Part shown: piece after piece, positions 25,477 through 32,055 of the stretch
Numbering within the stretch: the first letter of the stretch is position 1
Layout: each line of letters begins with the position of its first letter
Source of the DNA: an uncultured Prevotellaceae bacterium
GTDB lineage: Bacteria > Bacteroidota > Bacteroidia > Bacteroidales > Bacteroidaceae
Assembly: GCA_946406555.1 (NCBI GenBank)
Contig: CAMJLB010000013.1
Coordinates: forward strand, 1 to 37,906
Reading direction: 5' to 3'
Length of the DNA stretch: 37,906 bases
The notes under the pieces: generated by a model
Databases searched by the model: none
What the model saw: the letters and a program-made list of their open reading frames with translations, nothing else
What the model was told of the DNA's origin: nothing
Position numbers and translations under genes: made by a program

Positions 25477-26706
25477 ATGAAACAAACAATGATAACACTA
25501 ATGGCACTGCTCACTCTACTGGTGGGCACTGCCCATGCCCAGAACACGCTGAGCGTAGAGGGCATCACCGTGCCCCAAGGCGGGCAGGCTAAAATGACAA
25601 TTAAGTTCCAGTTTGAGCAACAGGATCAGTTCTCTGGTTTCCAGTTCGACCTTGCGCTACCCAGCGGACTCTCGCTGCTGAAAAACAACAGCAAGATTGT
25701 CTACGAAAAAGGCGGCTGCTATGAAGACACGCATCAAATTACGGCCAACTATGTAGAGGCCGAAGATGTGTATGCCTTTGGCTGTCTGTCGCTGGAAAGC
25801 GACCCGCTCATTGGCACAGAGGGCACGCTACTCACACTGACCATCGAGGCCGATGCCTCGATTGAGGTGGGCACGGTCTTGAAGGGAGCCATTCGCAAAG
25901 TGGCACTGGGCACCGTGCTGGCGCAGAGCGTTTCTTTGGAAGATATAGAGTTTTCCGTGACCATCGGTGAGCCAGACGACGGCCGACTGAAATTCTACGA
26001 GACCTCAGCCACCCTGCCTTCCTATATTGCTGGCGAGAAGGCCGACGTGACGATGCATCGCACCATCAAGGCGAACCAGTGGAGCACCATCGTGCTGCCC
26101 TTCACGCTGACTAAAGCGAAGGCCGAAGCCGCCTTTGGCAGCGACGTGCAGTTGGCAGAGTTCAACGGCTTCGAGGTGGAATATGAAAATGAGGACGACA
26201 TCACGCCCGATGCTATCACCATTAACCTTTCCCAATACACAATGAGCGCGAAGAAGGGAATGACGGGCGGCAAGCCACTTTTCATCAAGACCAGCAAAAA
26301 CATTGAAACCATAGAGGCCGACGACGTGACGCTGGCAAATACGGTGACCGACGTGCAGAAGACCGCCGAGTACGACACAACGGGAAAACTGACGGGTACG
26401 CTTATCAAGACCACGATTCCCGAAGACGGTCTGTTTATCAGCAGCAACAAATTCTGGTATTCTGTGGGAAAGACCCAAACGAAGGCCTTCCGCTGCTGGC
26501 TGGAACTGGGGGCCGTGCTCGACAAGGAAACCGACTTCGGTGCCCGTGTGGCGTTGCGCTTCAGCGAAGAAACCAGTGGCATCAGCAACGTTGAACGCTC
26601 TGTGCTAAACGGCCAACACTACTATGACCTGCAGGGCCGCCGCGTAGAAAAGCCCCTGCGCAAGGGCTTGTATATTAAGAATGGGAAAAAGAAAATAGTG
26701 AAATAG
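25477..26706 (+). CDS. secreted cohesin-like protein with C-terminal sorting-type tail
   Basis: The 409-residue protein starts with a signal peptide (MKQTMITLMALLTLLVGTAHAQ). The frame is open upstream into the preceding gene, but the signal peptide fixes the start at 25477. Residues ~23-165 form a cohesin-like domain (TVPQGGQAKMTIKF, FSGFQFDLALPSGLSLL), similar in pattern to the module in the preceding protein. A domain of unknown function at ~175-375 follows (TVMHRTIKANQ-like start, WSTIVLPFTLTKAKAE). The last ~27 residues (YYDLQGRRVEKPLRKG, ending KKKIVK) are typical of Prevotella surface proteins and resemble a type IX sorting tail. It lies 22 bases after the dockerin protein gene, which suggests that the two products meet outside the cell. 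Confidence 0.82.
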   Translation: MKQTMITLMALLTLLVGTAHAQNTLSVEGITVPQGGQAKMTIKFQFEQQDQFSGFQFDLALPSGLSLLKNNSKIVYEKGGCYEDTHQITANYVEAEDVYAFGCLSLESDPLIGTEGTLLTLTIEADASIEVGTVLKGAIRKVALGTVLAQSVSLEDIEFSVTIGEPDDGRLKFYETSATLPSYIAGEKADVTMHRTIKANQWSTIVLPFTLTKAKAEAAFGSDVQLAEFNGFEVEYENEDDITPDAITINLSQYTMSAKKGMTGGKPLFIKTSKNIETIEADDVTLANTVTDVQKTAEYDTTGKLTGTLIKTTIPEDGLFISSNKFWYSVGKTQTKAFRCWLELGAVLDKETDFGARVALRFSEETSGISNVERSVLNGQHYYDLQGRRVEKPLRKGLYIKNGKKKIVK

Positions 26707-26724
26707 CAAAAACCATAAAACACG

Positions 26725-26898
26725 ATGAATACGAAGAAGACATACCGCAAACCAGCGACCACCATTCTCCCCGTATTTCCAGCCTTGCTGATGGCGGGAT
26801 CGGGTGTAACGTCTGCCGAGATAGGATATGGCGGCAAAGACGAGGAAGGTATCAGGGATCCCGAAGCTCGCCGTCGCAGCGTATGGGATGAAGAATAG
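26725..26898 (+). CDS. 57-aa small protein of the Prevotella surface cluster
   Basis: The ATG at 26725 lies 18 bases after the cohesin-like gene. It opens a 57-codon frame beginning MNTKKTYRKPATTILPV and ending ARRRSVWDEE. A basic start with a KxYxxP pattern, a short hydrophobic middle (FPALLMAGSGV) and an acidic tail with ARR..W.(D/E) are shared, as I recall, by many unannotated short frames next to surface-protein genes in Prevotella and relatives. No Cys is present, so it is not a lipoprotein. Function is unknown. Its stop TAG is followed directly by a heptamer hairpin. Confidence 0.6.
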   Translation: MNTKKTYRKPATTILPVFPALLMAGSGVTSAEIGYGGKDEEGIRDPEARRRSVWDEE

Positions 26899-27011
26899 AT
26901 TGAACATTGAGCATTGAACATTGACCATTGAACATTGACCATTGAACATTGGCTGGCGCATAGTGTTGCGAAGATACAATCTCAATGGTCAATGTTCAAT
27001 GGTCAATGGTC
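26899..27011. repeat. ATTGAVC heptamer hairpin between convergent genes
   Basis: Seven perfect heptamers run from 26899 to 26947: ATTGAAC, ATTGAGC, ATTGAAC, ATTGACC, ATTGAAC, ATTGACC, ATTGAAC. After a loop of about 32 bases, the reverse-complement arm at 26983-27011 carries about four units. The arms pair over roughly 28 bases. On the minus strand the repeat supplies the last codons and the TGA stop of the GSCFA gene. It is probably a bidirectional terminator. Confidence 0.9.
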
Positions 27012-27830
27012 GAACACGGCATAGCGGGCAAGCAGGTCGGCCTCGCGGCGGCAGGCATCGGCTAGAAACTGCTGATATTCGGGGCTTTCGGGATGGAAGG
27101 GGCGATGGGCAAGCGCCTCCTTGATGGGCTTCCACTCCTTGAGAAACTGCTTGGCACGTGGTGAGAGATAGTGTTCCACGAGCTGCTGCCAGATATATTC
27201 GACGGCCTGCTCCGAGGGGTGGAGCATGTCGGGCTTGTAGAAACGGTAGTCGCGAAGCTCGTCAAGCACAATCTCATAAGCAGGGAAATAGTTGAGCGTT
27301 GAGCGTTGAGCGTTGAGCGACATCAACCTCTCGATGCTTAGCAGCAGGGTGGCTTTAGAGAGCCGACTCTCGTGGAACCCGTATTTCTTATAGCGTATGG
27401 GGCTGACGGTGAGCACCACCTGCACATCGGGCCGCTGCCGGCGCAGCAAGCCCACGGCTCTGTCGAGATAGTCGGTACACTGCTCTATGCTGAACCGCTC
27501 TTCGCTGAAGAGGCATTGGGGGCGCTTCTGGCAGTTGTCTACTATCTCGCCGGTCTCCTTCAGCCGATAGACGTGGTTGGTGCCCAGGGTGATGAAGACC
27601 ACACGGGGAAGCGACTGAGGGTCGGCGGTGGCCAGCACCCGCTCTATGGTATGGAGCACCGAGGCGGGATTGTACATTGTGCCGAAGGGGTTGACCGTGG
27701 CACGAAAGCGCTCCTCAACGAAACGCCGCCCGATGCCGTCGGCAAAGCAGGAGCCAACAAAGAGCATCTGCTCCAGCGGCTCGATCTGGAACGCGGGCTT
27801 GGGTATGTCTATAACTGTGCGAAACTCCAT
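27003..27830 (-). CDS. GSCFA-domain protein
   Basis: The 275-residue protein carries the diagnostic GSCFA motif at residues 26-30 (FVGSCFADGIG), followed by VNPFGTMYNP, GTNHVY and DMLHPSEQ. This set resembles the blocks of SGNH/GDSL-like hydrolases (Ser/Cys, Asn, Asp-x-x-His), so a hydrolase or acyl-transfer role on glycans is plausible but unproven. Residues ~171-180 (SLNAQRSTLN) are encoded by four tandem GTTGAGC heptamers inserted in the gene. The final FDH and stop come from another heptamer array. It starts 19 bases after fkp on the same strand, so it is probably co-transcribed and may act on fucosylated surface glycans. Confidence 0.88.
   Translation of the reverse strand: MEFRTVIDIPKPAFQIEPLEQMLFVGSCFADGIGRRFVEERFRATVNPFGTMYNPASVLHTIERVLATADPQSLPRVVFITLGTNHVYRLKETGEIVDNCQKRPQCLFSEERFSIEQCTDYLDRAVGLLRRQRPDVQVVLTVSPIRYKKYGFHESRLSKATLLLSIERLMSLNAQRSTLNYFPAYEIVLDELRDYRFYKPDMLHPSEQAVEYIWQQLVEHYLSPRAKQFLKEWKPIKEALAHRPFHPESPEYQQFLADACRREADLLARYAVFDH
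27291..27318. repeat. GTTGAGC heptamer x4 inside the GSCFA gene
   Basis: Four perfect tandem copies of GTTGAGC lie within coding sequence, the same unit as in the hairpin at 3634-3755. With neighbouring bases they encode SLNAQRSTLN and leave the frame open. Confidence 0.95.
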
Positions 27831-27849
27831 AGTCTTTCTTCCGTCTTTT

Positions 27850-30507
27850 TCAACTTCTGCTCACCTGCAGACCGGTGGCAGAGAGACTCATGTCTACGAA
27901 TCGGGCGGTGGGACGCGGCTGGTTTTCAGCGAGCACCTGCTTGATGCGCGCTGCCGCCTGCGGGTCCTTTGCCACCATATAAAGATAGCCGCCGCCACCG
28001 GCCCCAGGCAGCTTGTAGCCCAGGCAGAGGTCATCGACGAGACTGGCTATGTGCTGCACCTCGGGCGGGTTGGTGCCACTGTCGAGCAGCTGGTTCTGAT
28101 GCCACGTCTGGCGCACAAGCAGGCCCATCTGGCGGAAGTCTTGCCGCTGAAGTGCCTCATACATGTCGAGGGCCTGCTGCTTCATCTGGCGCAAGAGGTG
28201 CAGCTGCTCGCCCTGGTTCAAGAACATGCGGCGAACAATCTCGGCCAGTATCTGCTTGGCAGTGCGGGTGATGCCCGTATAATATAATAGGTGACAGGGG
28301 GCATACTCGGGTTGGGTATAAAGGTCGGTGGGCAGCCACCGCACCACGGGAGTCTGCATGAAGCCCGGCTCGGTCTGCAGCAGTTTCACGCCGCCCAGCA
28401 CGCCGCCGAACTGGTCTTGCCATCCACCTCCGGTGGTGAGCAGCTGCTCGAGCATCAGCGTGCGGTGGCCTATGTCGCTCTTGTCCCACCCCAGTGCGCA
28501 GAAGTCGCTCAGGGCAGCCAGCACGGTGGCGGCAAGAATAGAGCTGGTGCCCAGACCGCTGCCTGCCGGTATGGCCGAGAGGAGCGTGAGTTCTATGCCG
28601 TAGCCCAGGTCCTCGAGCTGTTGCCGCAACGTGTGGTAGCGACCGCCGCCGAAGCGGGGCAGGAAACCGGACAGGGCCAGGGCCGCCTTGGGTATGGAGA
28701 AGGGCGACCCCACCTTCTTATAGTCTTCCAGCTGTTCATAGGTATCGACCACTTCACTGGCACCCAGGTCGATGCTGCGCAGGGTGATGCGCAGCTCTTT
28801 CGATGGTTTCACGTAGGCTTGCAAAGGCGGCTGGCCGTTGAGTTCGATGGCCAGATTGACCACGCTGCCCCCTTCGAGCAGGCAGTAGGGCGGCGTGTCG
28901 GTCCACCCTCCGGCAATATCTATCCGCACCGGCGAACGCGACCATACGATTTGATCGTCGAAGACCGAGCCCATAGGTGCTCCCCCACCCTTTCCACGGT
29001 CGTTGTTCAGCGGCGTGGTGAGCGCGCCCCTGAGCAGTTCGAACGCCTGCTGGCTGTTGCCACGGAACATTGCATCGTGAATGCGCGTCATCAGTGGCGC
29101 TGCGGCGGGCAGCGGCGCGGGCATGGGTATGTGGTGGCGGGCAAACTGGCGGGCGGCATCGTCGAGGTCGAGCTGATAGAACACCGAGTGTTCCCAATTG
29201 CGGGCCAGAGCCTCCCAGTTCTGCTTGCGATAGTGCTCACGCTGGGAGAAAAGGCGTGCCAGATTGGCCCGCTCCTGCATCTGCAGGCTATCTACGCTGT
29301 CATCGATGTGATAGCGGCGAACCTCGTAATCGCTCTCGCCTATGGGCACCACGTCGATGCATTCGCCCGGCTGCAGCGACATCTGCCAGTCGCCAGAGGG
29401 CACACCTGTCACGATGTTGTCGTGGGTGAAGTGCCACCCCGGCCCCACGTGGCTGTTCTCGATCCATATATTCGTATTCTCGGGGGTGAAACTCACCTCG
29501 GTCACCGAGTTCTGAACGAAGATGCTGGGGTGCGGCTTGCGGTCGTGGTGCATGATCTGACGCTGATCGCTCACCAGGCTCTGCAGCCTGAGGGTCGACG
29601 CGATAAGCTCGCGGCTGGTGCCGAAATGATAGAACTCGCCACCAGGCAGCGGCAGGATGGCCACGCTGAGCTGTCGCAGCTCGGCATCGTCGACCACGGG
29701 GTGGGTGCCCAAAGCACCGCCGAAGTCGGTGTAGAGGTCGTAGAAGTCTACTGCTTGCCGTGCCTTCATCGTCTTCCCCATGAGCACCCTGACGGCTCGG
29801 TCGCTGAGCAGCCACACGCCGATGTCGGTGAGGTAGTAGTGCTGTTTCTGCAGCTCGGCCAGCTGGGCCACCGATGGCTTCTGAAGCATCTGTTTGAGCA
29901 CCTGAGGCGACTGTCGGTCGCTCACGAACACGCCGTGATGGCTGGCCACCGAGGCATCGAGCCACAACCCGAAGCACACTACATCGGCCTCGGGAATGGG
30001 CGGCAGCGACTGCGATGCCCTTATAAGCACATCGCCGCTGACCACCATCGTGTGAATACCCGCCGGAGCCTTGGCCATGATGCGTTCATAGAGCGGCAGC
30101 TGCAACGACAACAGGTCTTGCGAGAGTCGCTGGCCACGCTCCCACCGCATCACCGGTATGGGGGTGAGAATCTTGCCCGACGTGGCGTAGGAGGGCAGCC
30201 GCTTGCTCTGCCCGCCGGCATGCAGCAAGATGCGCCGCTCGCTCTGCAGCCAGGCATAGAAAGCATCGTCTGCTCCTGCGGGTGCTTCGCTTTGCTGCCG
30301 TTCCCCAGACGGGCAGGAGCAAAGACTCTCCCTATATGCCTGCCACAGTAGCCACGCCGTGCCGCCACCGCTGCCTATGCGGTAGCCATCGGGGTCACAA
30401 GTGCAGAAATACTCACTAGCGGGCAAGCCCGTTATTTGATGAAAAACAGTGGTGCAATCGTCTATCCTGCGCACCAGGTTGGGAGGCAATGACAGTAGCT
30501 TTTTCAT
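27850..30507 (-). CDS. fkp: bifunctional L-fucokinase / GDP-L-fucose pyrophosphorylase
   Basis: Fkp, first described in Bacteroides fragilis, phosphorylates L-fucose and converts the product to GDP-L-fucose for capsules and glycoproteins. The N-terminal nucleotidyltransferase half shows GSGGGTAWLL (45-54) and HAGGQSKRLPSY (97-108). The C-terminal GHMP-kinase half shows the ATP loop in IPAGSGLGTSS (about residues 640-655), GGGWQDQFGG, and a terminal PGAGGGGYLYM motif. Length is 885 residues from the Met at 30507, slightly shorter than the B. fragilis enzyme (949). Met at 30519 is an alternative; the longer open frame to 30597 crosses the promoter region and is rejected. It is divergent from fucP, forming a fucose salvage locus. 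Confidence 0.95.
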   Translation of the reverse strand: MKKLLSLPPNLVRRIDDCTTVFHQITGLPASEYFCTCDPDGYRIGSGGGTAWLLWQAYRESLCSCPSGERQQSEAPAGADDAFYAWLQSERRILLHAGGQSKRLPSYATSGKILTPIPVMRWERGQRLSQDLLSLQLPLYERIMAKAPAGIHTMVVSGDVLIRASQSLPPIPEADVVCFGLWLDASVASHHGVFVSDRQSPQVLKQMLQKPSVAQLAELQKQHYYLTDIGVWLLSDRAVRVLMGKTMKARQAVDFYDLYTDFGGALGTHPVVDDAELRQLSVAILPLPGGEFYHFGTSRELIASTLRLQSLVSDQRQIMHHDRKPHPSIFVQNSVTEVSFTPENTNIWIENSHVGPGWHFTHDNIVTGVPSGDWQMSLQPGECIDVVPIGESDYEVRRYHIDDSVDSLQMQERANLARLFSQREHYRKQNWEALARNWEHSVFYQLDLDDAARQFARHHIPMPAPLPAAAPLMTRIHDAMFRGNSQQAFELLRGALTTPLNNDRGKGGGAPMGSVFDDQIVWSRSPVRIDIAGGWTDTPPYCLLEGGSVVNLAIELNGQPPLQAYVKPSKELRITLRSIDLGASEVVDTYEQLEDYKKVGSPFSIPKAALALSGFLPRFGGGRYHTLRQQLEDLGYGIELTLLSAIPAGSGLGTSSILAATVLAALSDFCALGWDKSDIGHRTLMLEQLLTTGGGWQDQFGGVLGGVKLLQTEPGFMQTPVVRWLPTDLYTQPEYAPCHLLYYTGITRTAKQILAEIVRRMFLNQGEQLHLLRQMKQQALDMYEALQRQDFRQMGLLVRQTWHQNQLLDSGTNPPEVQHIASLVDDLCLGYKLPGAGGGGYLYMVAKDPQAAARIKQVLAENQPRPTARFVDMSLSATGLQVSRS

Positions 30508-30529
30508 TGTTCTTGGCATTTTTATGATG

Positions 30530-30537
30530 CAAAAATA
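30530..30537 (-). promoter_or_regulatory. -7 box upstream of fkp
   Basis: Minus-strand TATTTTTG followed by C fits TAnnTTTG and lies 22 bases before the chosen fkp start, which supports that start over the longer frame. No clear -33 box is seen. Confidence 0.4.
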
Positions 30538-30580
30538 ATAAAAACTGATGAAAATGCGCATCTTTCTGAATATTTTATAG

Positions 30581-30588
30581 TAATTTTG
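30581..30588 (+). promoter_or_regulatory. -7 box upstream of fucP
   Basis: TAATTTTG matches TAnnTTTG, 34 bases before the fucP ATG. The -33 position has no good match. The divergent fkp and fucP boxes are about 44 bases apart, so a shared regulator could act on both. Confidence 0.45.
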
Positions 30589-30622
30589 TAGCCACAAAAG
30601 CCAATAACAACCTTACACGGAT

Positions 30623-31960
30623 ATGAAAATAAAGTTTAATGCCAGCGAAATACTGACCAAAGACGGCGTAAGCCTCGCCGTGCCATTCATACTGATCACT
30701 TCATGTTTTGCCTTGTGGGGCTTTGCCAACGACATGACGGCCCCCATCGTGAAAGCATTCTCGAAGATTTTCCGCATGAGCGTCACCGAAGGTTCGTTCG
30801 TACAGGTGGCCTACTACCTGGGCTATTTCGCCATGGCCTTCCCTGCCGCCCTGTTCATTCAGCGGCGCAGCTACAAGTCGGGTGTCATGCTGGGCCTCTC
30901 GCTCTTCGGCCTGGGTGCACTGCTGTTTATCCCGGCCAAGTTTCTGGGCTACTACTATCCGTTTCTGTTTGCCTACTTCATCATGACCTGCGGTCTGTCG
31001 TTTCTCGAGACCAGCTGCAACCCCTACATTTACTGCATGGGCAGTGAGGAGACGGCCACGCAACGGCTGAACCTGGCACAGGCCTTCAACCCTATAGGCG
31101 CGCTGCTTGGCATGTGGATGGCACGCGACTTTGTGCAGGCCCGCATGAGCGACATGACCACCACACAGCGCATGAGTCTGCCCGATGCGCAGTTCAACGC
31201 GCTGAAAGACAGCGACCTGAGCATTCTCATACAGCCTTATGTCCTCATCGGTGTCATCTGCATAGTGCTGCTTGCTCTCATACGCCTGCACAAGATGCCC
31301 ATGGACGGCGACAAGCAGTCGCGAAAAGGCATCTGGCAGTCGCTACACGAGCTGTCGCACGTAAAGAACTATCGCGAGGGCGTGCTGGCACAGTTCTTTT
31401 ATGTGGGCGCGCAGGTCACCTGCTGGACCTTCATCATTCAGTATGGCACGCGCATCTTCATGGCCGAGGGCATGACCGAGAAAGCCGCCGAGATGCTCTC
31501 GCAGAAATACAACATCATTGCCATGGCGTTCTTCACCGTGAGCCGTTTCGTGTGTACCTTCTTCCTGAAATACATTGAGCCCGGGCGCCTGCTCAGCATT
31601 CTGGCCATCTGTGCCACCTCGCTCGTGGGCGGGGTGATGCTCTTTCCCGACCGCAGCGGAGTCTACTGTCTTGTCGGGGTCTCGGCGTGCATGTCGCTCA
31701 TGTTTCCCACCATCTATGGCATTGCCCTGCGCGGCGTGGGCGACAACGTGAAGTTTGCCGGTGCCGGCCTCATCATGGCTATCCTCGGCGGCTCGGTATT
31801 CCCACCCATACAGGCGCTCATCATCGACAGCAACGTCACCGTGCTGGGCATCTCGTCGACCAATTTCTCGTTCGTCATTCCCCTCATCTGCTTCGTAGTC
31901 GTGGCCCTCTATGGCCACCGCGCCTACGTGAGGAAGAACATCTGGAAGATTGACGAATAA
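30623..31960 (+). CDS. fucP: L-fucose:H+ symporter
   Basis: This 445-residue major-facilitator permease has about 12 transmembrane segments. Family landmarks are FALWGFANDMTAPIV in helix 1, with Asp37, and GLSFLETSCNPY in helix 4, with Glu129. These correspond to the Asp46/Glu135 pair needed for proton-coupled fucose transport in E. coli FucP. QRLNLAQAFNPIGALLG follows in the middle loop and helix 5. The protein brings L-fucose across the inner membrane for Fkp, its divergent neighbour. A very strong hairpin (31961-32028) follows the stop directly and is a likely terminator. A related hexose transporter remains possible, but the neighbour supports fucose. Confidence 0.93.
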   Translation: MKIKFNASEILTKDGVSLAVPFILITSCFALWGFANDMTAPIVKAFSKIFRMSVTEGSFVQVAYYLGYFAMAFPAALFIQRRSYKSGVMLGLSLFGLGALLFIPAKFLGYYYPFLFAYFIMTCGLSFLETSCNPYIYCMGSEETATQRLNLAQAFNPIGALLGMWMARDFVQARMSDMTTTQRMSLPDAQFNALKDSDLSILIQPYVLIGVICIVLLALIRLHKMPMDGDKQSRKGIWQSLHELSHVKNYREGVLAQFFYVGAQVTCWTFIIQYGTRIFMAEGMTEKAAEMLSQKYNIIAMAFFTVSRFVCTFFLKYIEPGRLLSILAICATSLVGGVMLFPDRSGVYCLVGVSACMSLMFPTIYGIALRGVGDNVKFAGAGLIMAILGGSVFPPIQALIIDSNVTVLGISSTNFSFVIPLICFVVVALYGHRAYVRKNIWKIDE

Positions 31961-32028
31961 AACAGAAAAGCCTCACCCCCAACCCTTCTCTCCAAACAGA
32001 GAGAGGGGTTGGGGGTGAGGCTTCTGTT
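31961..32028. terminator. long C-rich hairpin, REP family, after fucP
   Basis: AACAG-AA..GCCTCACCCCCAACCC and GGGTTGGGGGTGAGGC..CTGTT are near-perfect arms enclosing TTCTCTC/GAGAGAG and a short CAAACA loop. The core is the same palindrome as at 1253-1372. A third partial copy at 32077-32101 forms the 3' end of the YfhO gene. It sits between convergent genes and is likely to stop transcription both ways. Confidence 0.8.
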
Positions 32029-32055
32029 AAGGGAGGCTTGCTTCAGCTCCCATTT

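Noticed and set aside
27850..30597. Longer fkp reading frame starting at 30597
   Set aside because: The extra 30 residues are translated from the AT-rich divergent promoter region including the -7 boxes, and the family starts near the Met at 30507.
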